This document shows positions 9,022 through 18,310 of a stretch of DNA of 64,000 nucleotides, in pieces. This DNA comes from Paenimyroides marinum (GTDB lineage Bacteria; Bacteroidota; Bacteroidia; Flavobacteriales; Flavobacteriaceae), in NCBI RefSeq assembly GCF_900108395.1, contig NZ_FNXE01000004.1, positions 62,001 to 126,000 of the forward strand, written 5' to 3'. The notes beneath the pieces are model-generated. The model searched no databases. It was not told the DNA's origin and worked only from the letters and a program-made list of their open reading frames with translations. Within the stretch, counting starts at the first letter, position 1. Each line of letters opens with the position of its first letter. The position numbers were made by a program, and so were the translations under genes.

Positions 9022-11285
9022 TATCTGATAATCATTACTTTTTTAACGGCATCTAACGTGCCATCCTGTGAGCTGATAAAGATCATGTAAACGCCCGAAG
9101 GAACTTTTGCCCCGGAGAAACTCAAGGTATTCCAGGTAACTGTACCACCTAATGATTTGGTTTCGTGTACCAGATTTCCTGCAACATCGGTTATTTTTAC
9201 AGTCGCATCAGCAACCAAACCGCTTACTTTAACATCGCCCGTAAATCCTGGCCTAACCGGATTTGGATACACTTTGATATCATCTAAATCTGTCGCCGGT
9301 GTAGTTGCATAATTTTTAAACGATACCACACCCGAACGTGTTACAAAAAACACTTCGCCTGTTGTTCCATTAATAGTAATTGCAATGACATCATTACTTG
9401 GAAGCGGAGAATTTGTAGTAGTAAAATTATAAAGTGTTTCGTTTTTATCTGAAATCAAAAACACGCCTGAATCTGCAACAGATACCCATTTGTTGTTAGA
9501 TCCGTCAACGGTAATGTTTGAAATATCCTGTTCAAAGAACAATTCCTGATTTAATCCTTCATCAACAATTACAATATTGGTTGGTGTAAGTTGAGAACTT
9601 GTTAGAAATTGATCTACATTTCTAATAATCCGCAAGCCTTTTAAAGTACCTATCCACAATTCATTTTTATAATCTAATGCAACTGTTTTTACATTATTAT
9701 TTGGCAAATTATTACTTGTCGTAATCTGCATTGCCTTATTTTTAGTTTCGTTATATGCAAACAATCCATTGGCATAACTACCGAACCATTTGGTGTTGTT
9801 TTTATCGACAACCGGCATTAAAAATTTATCACCATTAATAACATTTGTAGAATGTTGGGTAAACTGATTGTTTTTATCAATCGAAACTAAATGCGAATTT
9901 TGAGTTGTGGCTGTATTCGTCATCCATCCGGTACCATTTTTATCAAATGCGACACCGTACACACGTGTATCACCCTCAATAACAGCATTTAATTCATCGG
10001 TATTGGCAGCGTTATAAACGGTTAATTCATTTTTATTCACATCCCAAACTCCCAAACCATCATGAAAAGAACTGATATATGCCAGATGAGGCTGTTGCGG
10101 ATTAAAACTGATATTTACCGTTGATTTAAATTGATTTAACTGATTAAAAGAAATGTGTTGCCACGTTTGCATATTTTTAAAGTTACTGATACCGTATTGC
10201 GTTAATCCATTAGGTTCATAAGGATTCATAACCGGACCGTATCCACCAAAGGTAAACCATAAATCGTTGTTATTCATTGTCACGGCTGAAACATTATTAC
10301 TTAAAGGACCACCGGGGGAAATACTCACAATATTATCTTTATTTTCTAAAGAAACTTTTACCCCCCCGTTTGTTCTTGATGCGATATAGTAATCTCCATT
10401 GGTATAAGTTGCGTCATTTACCCCTCCATTCTCATTTAAGCCATAAACAAATTCATTGTAAACCGATAAATCAGAACCGCGTAAACGGGCAGCCTCGTGG
10501 GTAACTTCTATTAGCACATCGCCCGAAACGTTAAATTTTAAAAATCCTCCCCAAACGTCACTTACCTGATCAATTTGATTGGTTGCAGAAATGGTGTTTA
10601 ACGACAAATCTTCTTTAACGCCGATTAATTTATCTGAAAAAGTCGTTAATTCTATCCAATTGTTAAAATCAATCACCTGCCAGTTGTTATAATCTATTAA
10701 GTTTGCGTTTAGAGAAGCTTTCTTAACACCTTCATTTTCAACAGCAGCGTATAACTGATTGTTAAAAACAGTAATGCTTTTTACATTGACCATTTCACCA
10801 TCTACACCTATATAATAACTATCGCCAAAATGGTTGTCGTTTAAGCGAACTGCCGTAATCCCATAGCCTGTTGCCAAATAAGCATATCCGCCCTGAACAA
10901 TGATTTTATTAATTATTTTTTGGTTATCGGGGATATTCGTCTTCGAAAAAATATCGTTTAAATGGTATATTTTATCAGCAGCCAAATCAATAATTGCTAC
11001 TTTACCATTGGTGCTTCCTGCAATTAGTTTTTTATAATCTTCGGCATACGCAAGGGTATTGATGCCATTAATTTTTAACCCATTTATGGTATTAAAAATT
11101 TCTGTTTCAAACGAATACTGATTATAGGCAAAAACCGCATTATCAGTAGCTATATAAATATTTTGATTGTCTTGCGCCACTGCTTTTGTTTCCTGATAGG
11201 AATAGTAACCTTTCCACAACTGACTGCTTTGAGCCATTGAAACAACCGATATTAAAAAGAAAAATAGCTGATAATAAAACTTCAT
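9021..11285 (-). CDS. porZ: PorZ-like beta-propeller protein of the type IX secretion system
   Basis: A 754-residue secreted protein: signal peptide (cleavage near SMAQ), a long repetitive beta-propeller region with two-component-regulator-propeller-like blades (for example NNLPNNNVKTVALDYKNELW followed by IG), and a C-terminal T9SS type A sorting domain from about residue 670 (DDIKVYPNPVRPG ... VPSGVYMIFI ... KKVMIIR). The N-terminus (WKGYYSYQETKAVAQDNQNI) matches the PorZ N-terminal domain. In Porphyromonas, PorZ works in the surface attachment complex that delivers anionic LPS to T9SS cargo. It is co-translated with recO. Confidence 0.85.
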   Translation of the reverse strand: MKFYYQLFFFLISVVSMAQSSQLWKGYYSYQETKAVAQDNQNIYIATDNAVFAYNQYSFETEIFNTINGLKINGINTLAYAEDYKKLIAGSTNGKVAIIDLAADKIYHLNDIFSKTNIPDNQKIINKIIVQGGYAYLATGYGITAVRLNDNHFGDSYYIGVDGEMVNVKSITVFNNQLYAAVENEGVKKASLNANLIDYNNWQVIDFNNWIELTTFSDKLIGVKEDLSLNTISATNQIDQVSDVWGGFLKFNVSGDVLIEVTHEAARLRGSDLSVYNEFVYGLNENGGVNDATYTNGDYYIASRTNGGVKVSLENKDNIVSISPGGPLSNNVSAVTMNNNDLWFTFGGYGPVMNPYEPNGLTQYGISNFKNMQTWQHISFNQLNQFKSTVNISFNPQQPHLAYISSFHDGLGVWDVNKNELTVYNAANTDELNAVIEGDTRVYGVAFDKNGTGWMTNTATTQNSHLVSIDKNNQFTQHSTNVINGDKFLMPVVDKNNTKWFGSYANGLFAYNETKNKAMQITTSNNLPNNNVKTVALDYKNELWIGTLKGLRIIRNVDQFLTSSQLTPTNIVIVDEGLNQELFFEQDISNITVDGSNNKWVSVADSGVFLISDKNETLYNFTTTNSPLPSNDVIAITINGTTGEVFFVTRSGVVSFKNYATTPATDLDDIKVYPNPVRPGFTGDVKVSGLVADATVKITDVAGNLVHETKSLGGTVTWNTLSFSGAKVPSGVYMIFISSQDGTLDAVKKVMIIR

Positions 11286-11361
11286 AGGTACTTAATTTCA
11301 AATATTGAAACGATTTTTTTATAAAAATAGTATAATTTGGGATAAGTATTACATGTGAAAT

Positions 11362-11400
11362 AAAAAAAGTCGTTCTATAAAAAACGACTTTTAATTTTTA
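11362..11400 (-). terminator. Terminator after the PLP enzyme gene
   Basis: A 10-bp stem AAAAGTCGTT / AACGACTTTT with a short A/T loop; read on the minus strand it is followed by a run of T residues. It lies 13 bp beyond the stop of the minus-strand gene at 11413 and about 80 bp before porZ, separating the two transcripts. Confidence 0.8.
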
Positions 11401-11412
11401 AAAAATTTGGGA

Positions 11413-12555
11413 TTATCCCAAAGCTTGTTCAATATCGGCAATTAAATCTTCTATGTCTTCTACACCAACGCTTAAACGTACCATATCATCGGCTACACCG
11501 ATTTCGGCACGTTTTTCTGCCGGGATTGATGCGTGTGTCATCAATGCCGGGTGATTTGCCAACGATTCCACTCCGCCCAAAGATTCTGCCAATGTAAACA
11601 CTTTTAATTTTTCTAAAAACATTATGGCATCAGCCTTTGCACCTGATTTAAAAGTAAACGAAACCATTCCGCCAAAACCTTTCGGCATTTGTTTTCTTGC
11701 CAAATCGTGTTGCGGATGAGAAGTTAACCCCGGGTACAACACTTTATCAATTAACGGATGCTGTTCTAAATATTCGGCTACTTTTTGTCCGTTAAAACAA
11801 TGACGTTCCACACGCAAATGCAAGGTTTTAATTCCGCGTAAAACCAAAAAACTTTCTTGCGGTCCTAAAGTGGCACCAGTCGCAAATTGTGTAAAATGCA
11901 ATTGTTTGCCCAATTCTTCGTCTTTAATAATCAAAGCGCCGGCAATTACATCTGAATGCCCTCCTAAATATTTGGTTGCAGAGTGCATCACAATATCCGC
12001 ACCTAAATCTAACGGTTTTTGCAAATAGGGCGTTGCAAAGGTATTGTCAACGGCAAATAATAAGTTATGCTTTTTTGTGATGTTGGCAATTGCTTCAATA
12101 TCTGCCAGTTTCATTAACGGATTTGTAGGCGTTTCAATCCAGACCAATTTTGTATTTGAATTGATTTTTGATTCAAACAGCTCTAAATTGTTCATATCGA
12201 TAAAATGAAACTTAATTCCTAAATCTTGATAAAAACGAGTAAACAGTCTGTATGTTCCACCATATAAATCGTCCATTGCAATTACCTCATCGTTCGGTTT
12301 CAACAAACGCATTACACAGTCAATGGCTGCCAAACCCGATGAAAATGCCAAACCGCGCGTTCCGTTTTCAATGCTTTCTAAAGCGTGTTCTAAAGCCGTA
12401 CGTGTTGGGTTGTCGGCACGGCTGTATTCATACCCCGTATGAACACCCGGACTGGTTTGTGCAAAGGTCGATGTGTGGTAAACAGGTGGCATTACGGCTC
12501 CGGTACTTGGATCGTGGTGCTGCCCGCCGTGTATTACTTTTGTATTGAATTTCAT
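11413..12555 (-). CDS. Cystathionine gamma-synthase/beta-lyase family PLP enzyme
   Basis: A 380-residue Cys/Met-metabolism PLP-dependent enzyme. The Schiff-base lysine is K195 in MHSATKYLGGHSD; other family signatures are YEYSRADNPTR (phosphate-binding Y and R from the neighbouring subunit), FSSGLAAID and AVDNTFATPYLQ. Members catalyse gamma-replacement (MetB), gamma-elimination (MGL/CGL) or beta-elimination (MetC), and these cannot be separated by eye; the strong similarity of the core to MetB/CGL favours cystathionine gamma-synthase or gamma-lyase. It stands alone between a terminator and a promoter, with no other sulfur genes nearby. Confidence 0.88.
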   Translation of the reverse strand: MKFNTKVIHGGQHHDPSTGAVMPPVYHTSTFAQTSPGVHTGYEYSRADNPTRTALEHALESIENGTRGLAFSSGLAAIDCVMRLLKPNDEVIAMDDLYGGTYRLFTRFYQDLGIKFHFIDMNNLELFESKINSNTKLVWIETPTNPLMKLADIEAIANITKKHNLLFAVDNTFATPYLQKPLDLGADIVMHSATKYLGGHSDVIAGALIIKDEELGKQLHFTQFATGATLGPQESFLVLRGIKTLHLRVERHCFNGQKVAEYLEQHPLIDKVLYPGLTSHPQHDLARKQMPKGFGGMVSFTFKSGAKADAIMFLEKLKVFTLAESLGGVESLANHPALMTHASIPAEKRAEIGVADDMVRLSVGVEDIEDLIADIEQALG

Positions 12556-12580
12556 AATTAGATACTTTAAAAAAACTAAA

Positions 12581-12588
12581 CAAATATA
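12581..12588 (-). promoter_or_regulatory. Putative -7 element, PLP enzyme gene
   Basis: TATATTTG on the minus strand matches the Bacteroidota -7 consensus TAnnTTTG and lies 26 bases before the ATG at 12555. I see no convincing -33 TTG, so only the -7 half is supported. Confidence 0.5.
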
Positions 12589-12612
12589 CCATTTAAAACC
12601 GACTAAAATTTA

Positions 12613-12620
12613 TAGATTTG
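12613..12620 (+). promoter_or_regulatory. Putative -7 element, RsiV-like lipoprotein gene
   Basis: TAGATTTG fits TAnnTTTG and lies 26 bases before the ATG at 12646. It is divergent from the element at 12581, giving back-to-back promoters in a 90-bp spacer. Confidence 0.5.
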
Positions 12621-12645
12621 TTTTAAAAAGAAGAATTGTTTTAGA

Positions 12646-13401
12646 ATGAAAAAAATTTTACTATTCATTTGCTTGTCAGCAAGTCTTATCAGCTGTAAAA
12701 AGGAAATTCCGTTAGAATTCACAACAAAAACATACAATTTTAAGTCTGAAACCGACTGTACCGTTGGAAATTGTACATATGTGCATTTTGAAATCCCTGT
12801 GGCATCGGGCAATAATGCCATCGCAACACCTATTAATAAACGTGTTTTTGATTTTGTTGAAAGTGTGATGTCTTTTGAAGATGAAAACAAAACAGCTTCG
12901 TATGATACATTGGCATTAAATTTTATTGATCATTTTAATGAAATGAACCGAACGTATCCCGATAATGCCATTGCCTGGGAAGCTAATTTTAAAACAGAAC
13001 ACAAGGGTTTATCAACCAAGGTCTATCAAGTTCTATGGGATTATTACATTTTTTCGGGCGGAGCACACGGTTTTCAAGCTACTAAAGTTTTTCTGTTTGA
13101 TACCACTACCGGGAAAACCATTCCCACAAAAGATTTGTTCATCAATTACGAAGGATTTAAAGATTTTGCCGAGAGCGAATTTAAAAAACAATTAAATATT
13201 ACAGGCGATTTAAACACTGCAGGGTTTACCTTTGAAAAAAATGCGTTTAAATTACCCGATAATTTTTATGAATCAACCAATGAATGGATTTTACATTACA
13301 ATCCGTACGAAATTGCACCTTATGTTCAAGGAGCAACTGTTATAAAATTACCTAAAGAAAAGGTCACGCGTTTTTTAAATCCCATTTATTTTAAAAACTA
13401 A
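12646..13401 (+). CDS. RsiV/DUF3298-family lipoprotein
   Basis: A 251-residue lipoprotein: signal MKKILLFICLSASLISCKKE with a lipobox ending in C17. The body has the two-part layout of DUF4163 (about 40-130) followed by DUF3298 (about 140-245), with the telltale FSGGAHGFQATKVFLFDTTT segment and the C-terminal YEIAPYVQGATVIKLP. The same domains occur in RsiV anti-sigma factors and in peptidoglycan-modifying lipoproteins, but there is no anti-sigma helix or sigma gene here, so an envelope role is inferred and the specific function is unknown. Confidence 0.82.
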   Translation: MKKILLFICLSASLISCKKEIPLEFTTKTYNFKSETDCTVGNCTYVHFEIPVASGNNAIATPINKRVFDFVESVMSFEDENKTASYDTLALNFIDHFNEMNRTYPDNAIAWEANFKTEHKGLSTKVYQVLWDYYIFSGGAHGFQATKVFLFDTTTGKTIPTKDLFINYEGFKDFAESEFKKQLNITGDLNTAGFTFEKNAFKLPDNFYESTNEWILHYNPYEIAPYVQGATVIKLPKEKVTRFLNPIYFKN

Positions 13402-13406
13402 TTATT

Positions 13407-14876
13407 TTGAGCGTTTACAAAAATCTGTTTAAAACCACGTTAATCTACGGAATAGCCACTGTTGTTCCTAAAATGATCGGGTTCATTATGGCTCCATATC
13501 ACATGGATTGGTTGCCTACTAATGCCTATGCCGATTATACTCTTATTTTTTCGTGGTTGATGTTTTTCAACGTGGTGCTTTCGTTTGGAATGGAAACAGC
13601 CTTTTTTCGTTTTTATAACAAATATGAAAACCAGAAAGAAGTCATCAACAATACCATTTTATTTTTAATAGCTGTTTCGGTGGTGTTTTTAACAGGTGTT
13701 TATCTTTTTAAAGACTATATCGATGCTTATTTTGGAATTCCATCAATCATTGTCGATTTTCTTATTTGGATTTTAGTACTTGATGCCCTGGCTGTTATTC
13801 CTTTTGCCATATTAAGGGCACAGCAACGACCTATAAAGTACAGTATCATTAAAATTATAAATGTATTTTTAAATGCCGGCTTAACTGTTGTTTTTCTCTA
13901 TTTAATTCCACAATATCTGCAAAAACACCCCACCGGTTTTTTACAGAATTATTTTATTCGCGATTTTCAGGTAGGTTATTTATTCGTTGCAAATTTAATC
14001 GCAAGCTTAGCCACTCTTTTATTGCTTTCAAAATATTATTTTCAACTAAAATGGTCTTTTAACAAAAAACTGCTCCGTGAAATGCTTGTTTATAGCTTTC
14101 CTGTAATGATTGGCGGACTGGCATTTGTGGTCAACGAGACATTTGACAAGGTTTTTTTAAGATGGTTGCTTCCCGATGATTATAAAGATTTGGGATTGGC
14201 AAGTTATGGCGCTCTTTATAAAATAGGCGTTTTTATGGTATTGTTCCGTATGGCGTATTCTTTGGGTATTGAACCGTTTTTCTTTAGTTATGCCAAGAAT
14301 GATGACGCCCCGGTAAAATACGCAACAATAACCAAATATTTCGTTATTTTTGGAAGTGCGGCAATGCTTATAATTGTTGTTTTTGCCGATATTATCAAGA
14401 AATTTTATATCCGCGAAGAAGAATACTGGCATGCTATGGAAGTTGTGCCTTACATTATTTTAGCCAACCTGATGCTGGGTATTTACACTAATTTATCTGT
14501 CTGGTACAAGTTACAGGACAAAACCAAAATCGGAGCTTATATTTCCGTTTTCGGTGCAGTTGTAACATTGATTCTGAATTACATTCTCATCCCAAAAATT
14601 GGCTTGATCGGTGCAGCAGTTACTACATTAACCGCCTATGCCGTGATGATGTTGATTTCATATGTTTTAGGACAAAAATCGTATCCCATTCCTTATGATA
14701 AAAAAGCTATTTCTTTATATTTAGGAACCGCTACTGCATTATCTTTTGGCTACTTTTATAATTTCAGAGAAAATTATTTTATCGGAATATCATTCCTTCT
14801 TATATTCGTGGGATTGATTTATTACAACGAAAAAGTAATGATTCAACGCATAATTAAATCCGTTTTAAAAAGATGA
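13407..14876 (+). CDS. Polysaccharide/oligosaccharide flippase, MVF/Wzx-like membrane protein
   Basis: A 489-residue polytopic protein with about 12-14 hydrophobic helices, matching the polysaccharide biosynthesis/MATE-like flippase family that moves lipid-linked sugars across the inner membrane. The start is TTG at 13407: an in-frame stop lies at 13392 and the next ATG is 23 residues in, inside the first helix. Flavobacterial homologues begin with a very similar S-x-Y-K-N-L-F-K-T-T sequence (from memory). Only 5 bp separate it from the lipoprotein gene. The substrate is not evident; no other glycan locus genes adjoin it. Confidence 0.85.
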   Translation: MSVYKNLFKTTLIYGIATVVPKMIGFIMAPYHMDWLPTNAYADYTLIFSWLMFFNVVLSFGMETAFFRFYNKYENQKEVINNTILFLIAVSVVFLTGVYLFKDYIDAYFGIPSIIVDFLIWILVLDALAVIPFAILRAQQRPIKYSIIKIINVFLNAGLTVVFLYLIPQYLQKHPTGFLQNYFIRDFQVGYLFVANLIASLATLLLLSKYYFQLKWSFNKKLLREMLVYSFPVMIGGLAFVVNETFDKVFLRWLLPDDYKDLGLASYGALYKIGVFMVLFRMAYSLGIEPFFFSYAKNDDAPVKYATITKYFVIFGSAAMLIIVVFADIIKKFYIREEEYWHAMEVVPYIILANLMLGIYTNLSVWYKLQDKTKIGAYISVFGAVVTLILNYILIPKIGLIGAAVTTLTAYAVMMLISYVLGQKSYPIPYDKKAISLYLGTATALSFGYFYNFRENYFIGISFLLIFVGLIYYNEKVMIQRIIKSVLKR

Positions 14877-14959
14877 AATGCCCGTTATCGAATTTATCAA
14901 ATCAATTTATAGGGTCTTACATCCCTTTTGGTTATTAAAAAACAAATAAAAAATAACAG

Positions 14960-15394
14960 ATGAAAATAAACATTATCAACAAATCACAACACGCCTTGCC
15001 AAGCTATGAAACCATTGCTTCTGCCGGGATGGATTTACGTGCAAACTTATCACAACCCATTGTTATAGAACCTATGGAACGCGCCTTAATTCCAACGGGT
15101 TTGTTTATGGAATTACCAATAGGTTACGAAGCACAAGTGCGTCCACGCAGCGGTTTGGCATTAAAAAAAGGAATTACCTGTTTAAATTCACCCGGAACCA
15201 TCGATGCAGATTATCGTGGAGAAATTGGCGTGATTCTTGCAAACCTTTCTAACGAAACATTTGTAGTAGAAAATGGCGAACGCATTGCCCAAATGGTCAT
15301 TGCAAAGCATGAACGTGCCGAATGGACGGAAGTGGAAGAGCTTTCTACAACAGAACGCGGTGCAGGTGGATTTGGAAGTACTGGAGTGAAGTAA
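14960..15394 (+). CDS. dut: Deoxyuridine 5'-triphosphate nucleotidohydrolase (dUTPase)
   Basis: A 144-residue trimeric-type dUTPase with all five conserved motifs: [45 protein letters not shown] and the glycine-rich [10 protein letters not shown]. It converts dUTP to dUMP and pyrophosphate, keeping uracil out of DNA and feeding dTMP synthesis. The 83-bp spacer before it holds no promoter I can recognise. Immediately after its stop begins a pair of palindromic repeats. Confidence 0.96.
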   Translation: MKINIINKSQHALPSYETIASAGMDLRANLSQPIVIEPMERALIPTGLFMELPIGYEAQVRPRSGLALKKGITCLNSPGTIDADYRGEIGVILANLSNETFVVENGERIAQMVIAKHERAEWTEVEELSTTERGAGGFGSTGVK

Positions 15395-15404
15395 AACGCT
15401 TTTA

Positions 15405-15484
15405 TCCCACAAGGTTTTAAAAACCTTGTGGGATTGATTTGGAGATAATATAAATACCTACAAGGTCTGACAGACCTTGTAGGT
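15405..15484. repeat. Paired palindromic repeat, copy A
   Basis: Two palindromes in fixed order. The first (15405-15433) has a perfect 13-bp stem TCCCACAAGGTTT / AAACCTTGTGGGA. The second (15456-15484) has a perfect 14-bp stem ACCTACAAGGTCTG / CAGACCTTGTAGGT around a single A. A 22-nt A/T-rich spacer separates them. The same pair recurs at 16571, after the next gene. Such hairpins could stall or end transcription, but their dispersed occurrence marks a repeat family. Confidence 0.9.
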
Positions 15485-15513
15485 CTCTTAATAAAAACCA
15501 CTAATATTTTAGT

Positions 15514-16563
15514 ATGAAAAAAACATTTTTTACTTTTTTAATGTTTCTGTGTGCAAATCTAATTTTTGCACAAAATAAAACGGCTGCCGAAGAAATAGTT
15601 AATAAGGGTATTTACCTTCACGATGAAGGAAAATATAACGAAGCTTTAGCAAAATACGAGGAAGCTTTGAATATAGATAAAAACAACATTATAGCTCTTT
15701 CGGAAAAAGCAATGACATTGGATGCTTTAAAGAAATACGACGAAGCTATAGAAGTTTGTAAGCTTGTTTTAAAATTATATCCGAAAGAAAGTAACGGAAC
15801 CGTTTATGTAACTTATGGAAATGCTTTAGATCATTCAAACAATCCAGATAAGGCGATAAAAATTTATGACAAAGGGTTGAAATTATATCCGAATTATTAC
15901 CAACTTTATTTCAACAAAGGAATAGCTTTAGTCAATCAGAAAAAATATGATGAAGCTATTCAATCTTTCCAAACTTCTACAAAGCTAAATCCTAATCATC
16001 TTGGCTCTTTTAATGCTTTGGCAATTCTTTCAAGACACGACAGAATTCCTTCTATTTTGGCATCTTGCAGATACCTTGTTTTAGACAATCAATCTGCCAA
16101 TGCAAAAAAACATTTTGAAGATGTTATTAATCTAATACAACAAGGTATTTCAAAAGAAACCAACAATTCTATTTCAATTTCACTTGATTCGGAAATAGTA
16201 GAAAAGGTCGAAAGTGATAAAATAACAGAAAACGACTTTTCTACCGTTGATATGATATTAACATTTGCTGCCGCAGCAGACCATACCGAGGAAAATGGAG
16301 AAAAAACAGCTGTTGAGAAATTTATCAGTAAATTTGAAACCATTTGCGACTCTATGAATGAAATAAAACAAAATCAAAAAGGGTATTATTGGGATTTTCT
16401 ATCCCCTTATTTTATAGAAATGAGAAAAAACAACTTAATTGAGCCTTTTGCAAATACGTTATTTCTATCTGTACAAGATAAAGATGCAATTCAATATGTC
16501 GAACAAAATCAGAGCAAGTTAGAAGATTTTTATGATTGGTCGGCAAACTATAATTGGAAATAA
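15514..16563 (+). CDS. Secreted TPR-repeat protein
   Basis: A 349-residue protein with a signal peptide (MKKTFFTFLMFLCANLIFAQ) and at least four TPR units over about residues 24-165 (for example LHDEGKYNEALAKYEEALNI and GIALVNQKKYDEAIQSFQTS). The remaining 180 residues show no domain I recognise; they include a serine/glutamate-rich piece near 210-235. TPRs mediate protein contacts, so this is inferred to be an envelope scaffold. The gene is bracketed on both sides by copies of the same paired palindrome, unlike its housekeeping neighbours. Confidence 0.75.
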   Translation: MKKTFFTFLMFLCANLIFAQNKTAAEEIVNKGIYLHDEGKYNEALAKYEEALNIDKNNIIALSEKAMTLDALKKYDEAIEVCKLVLKLYPKESNGTVYVTYGNALDHSNNPDKAIKIYDKGLKLYPNYYQLYFNKGIALVNQKKYDEAIQSFQTSTKLNPNHLGSFNALAILSRHDRIPSILASCRYLVLDNQSANAKKHFEDVINLIQQGISKETNNSISISLDSEIVEKVESDKITENDFSTVDMILTFAAAADHTEENGEKTAVEKFISKFETICDSMNEIKQNQKGYYWDFLSPYFIEMRKNNLIEPFANTLFLSVQDKDAIQYVEQNQSKLEDFYDWSANYNWK

Positions 16564-16570
16564 AACACTA

Positions 16571-16644
16571 TCCTGCAAGGTTTTAAAAACCTTGTAGGAT
16601 TTTAAGAAATTATATACCTACAAGGTCTGACAGACCTTGCAGGA
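16571..16644. repeat. Paired palindromic repeat, copy B
   Basis: The same two-palindrome unit as at 15405. The first (16571-16599) pairs TCCTGCAAGGTTT with AAACCTTGTAGGA, with one G-T pair. The second (16616-16644) is ACCTACAAGGTCTG / CAGACCTTGCAGGA. The spacer is 16 nt here against 22 nt in copy A and is not alike in sequence, so the palindromes rather than the spacer are conserved. Confidence 0.9.
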
Positions 16645-16676
16645 AAACTAGACATTAACCCATATTTGTTCTTTCA

Positions 16677-17234
16677 ATGCAAAAAATCTTTTTTTTAATA
16701 GTGTTATTTATTTCTTGTTCAATGAATGGGCAATCCTCTCTTAAGCAATATTTGAATAATCCTATTAAGTATACTAAACAAAAAATAACAGACGACAAAG
16801 GGAATTACTCTATTTATGTACCTAATAATTGGAATTTTTCAGATAACTTTTCTGACTATTCTCTTGTTTTTTGGCATTCTATTTTTAGAGAAAAAGACAA
16901 TAAAACTATTGCTGAGATGGAGATTGTAAAGATTAAGGATAATAAAGATTTAAAAACACTTTTCAATTCATATTTGAATCCTGATATCCCTAAAAAAATT
17001 CTTGCCTCAGGAGAATCTGATTTATTGATTTATCCTTCATATTTTATCCATTCTGTTTCTTATTTAGACAAGAGCTCTAATGAGAACAACAATACTGAAA
17101 GAATTGAATTTTTTATCAAAAGTAAACAAAAAAAAACATTTTATATAATAAGATTATCTGTAAAAGGAGAGAAACAAAAAGAAAATATGTCAAAAATGTT
17201 ACAATGTTTAAAAACCTTTGAAATTTTAAAATAG
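16677..17234 (+). CDS. Hypothetical secreted protein
   Basis: A 185-residue protein of unrecognised family. It has an N-terminal hydrophobic signal (MQKIFFLIVLFISCSMNGQS); cleavage could be after NGQ by signal peptidase I, or the ISC could act as a weak lipobox. The body begins GNYSIYVPNNWNFSDNFSDY and ends with a helical MLQCLKTFEILK, a layout reminiscent of PsbP/DcrB-like alpha-beta sandwich proteins, which is only an impression. Codon use is more A/T-rich than its neighbours. It ends 7 bp before the nucleotidyltransferase start. Confidence 0.65.
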   Translation: MQKIFFLIVLFISCSMNGQSSLKQYLNNPIKYTKQKITDDKGNYSIYVPNNWNFSDNFSDYSLVFWHSIFREKDNKTIAEMEIVKIKDNKDLKTLFNSYLNPDIPKKILASGESDLLIYPSYFIHSVSYLDKSSNENNNTERIEFFIKSKQKKTFYIIRLSVKGEKQKENMSKMLQCLKTFEILK

Positions 17235-17241
17235 ATTAAAA

Positions 17242-18252
17242 ATGAAAATAATCGTACCAATGGCAGGTCGTGGCTCACGCTTGCGTCCACATACATTAAC
17301 AACACCAAAACCATTAATCCCCATTGCAGGCAAACCAATTGTACACCGTTTGGTAGAAGATATTGCCAAAGTAATCAATCAACCAATCGACGAAATTGCG
17401 TTTATCATTCACGAGAGCTTTGGTAAAGAAGTAGAGAAAGATTTAATTGCCATTGCCGAAAAATTGGGCTCAAAAGGAACCATCTGTTATCAAAACGAGG
17501 CATTAGGAACGGCTCACGCCATTTTATGTGCCAAAGAAAGCATGCAGGGACCCATTGTTGTTGCGTATGCCGATACCTTATTCCGTGCTGATTTTACATT
17601 AGACGCCACTGCCGATTCTGTTATTTGGGTAAAAGCAGTTGATGATCCTTCGGCTTTTGGAGTGGTTCAGTTAAACGATAAAAACGAAATTGTTGATTTT
17701 GTTGAAAAACCCAAAGAATTTGTTTCTGATCTGGCGATTATCGGAATTTACTTCTTTAAATCAGCTGAAAATCTGCGAAGCGAGTTAGAATATTTGATTG
17801 ACAACAACATCGAAAAAGGTGGCGAATACCAGTTAACCGATGCTTTGGAAAATATGAAGCAGAAAGGATTGCGTTTTGTTCCGGGTAAAGTTGATGAATG
17901 GATGGATTGCGGAAATAAAAACGTAACCGTTGATACCAATAATCGTATGCTGACCTTTTTACAAAACGATGGCGAAGATTTAGTAGCATCAACAGCTATG
18001 ATTGAGAATTCTACCATCATTCCGCCGTGTTACATTGGCGAAAACGTGGTTTTGAAAAACGCGACTGTCGGACCAAATGTTTCGTTAGGCAACAACACCA
18101 AAGTAGAAAACGCCACTATAAAAAACAGTTTGATACAAACAAACGCCACCGTTAAAAATGCTGATTTAGACAATGCAATGATTGGTAATTTTGCGAGTTT
18201 TAACGGAAAGTTTACCAATGTAAGCATAGGCGATTACAGTGTGTTAGAATAA
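17242..18252 (+). CDS. Sugar-phosphate nucleotidyltransferase with left-handed beta-helix tail
   Basis: A 336-residue protein. The N-terminal Rossmann-like domain (1-240) carries the nucleotide-binding signature MAGRGSRLRPHTLTTPKPLI and the catalytic/metal-site region VVAYADTLF. The C-terminal 80 residues form hexapeptide repeats (ENVVLKNATVGPNVSLGNNT) typical of a left-handed parallel beta-helix. It resembles bacterial glucose-1-phosphate thymidylyl/uridylyltransferases and GlmU-like enzymes; the exact sugar cannot be read. A terminator follows, so this gene ends a transcription unit. Confidence 0.88.
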   Translation: MKIIVPMAGRGSRLRPHTLTTPKPLIPIAGKPIVHRLVEDIAKVINQPIDEIAFIIHESFGKEVEKDLIAIAEKLGSKGTICYQNEALGTAHAILCAKESMQGPIVVAYADTLFRADFTLDATADSVIWVKAVDDPSAFGVVQLNDKNEIVDFVEKPKEFVSDLAIIGIYFFKSAENLRSELEYLIDNNIEKGGEYQLTDALENMKQKGLRFVPGKVDEWMDCGNKNVTVDTNNRMLTFLQNDGEDLVASTAMIENSTIIPPCYIGENVVLKNATVGPNVSLGNNTKVENATIKNSLIQTNATVKNADLDNAMIGNFASFNGKFTNVSIGDYSVLE

Positions 18253-18256
18253 TCTT

Positions 18257-18284
18257 AAAAAATCCGTTTTCAGCGGATTTTTTT
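18257..18284 (+). terminator. Rho-independent terminator
   Basis: A perfect 10-bp stem AAAAAATCCG / CGGATTTTTT with a 7-nt loop TTTTCAG and a continuing T run, 4 bases after the nucleotidyltransferase stop. Confidence 0.88.
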
Positions 18285-18310
18285 GTTTCTTTATACTTTT
18301 AATTTTAAGA

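Noticed and set aside
14878..14949. 23-codon frame between the flippase and dut genes (MPVIEFIKSIYRVLHPFWLL start)
   Set aside because: Very short, an alternative frame of similar length overlaps it, and there is no promoter or terminator support.
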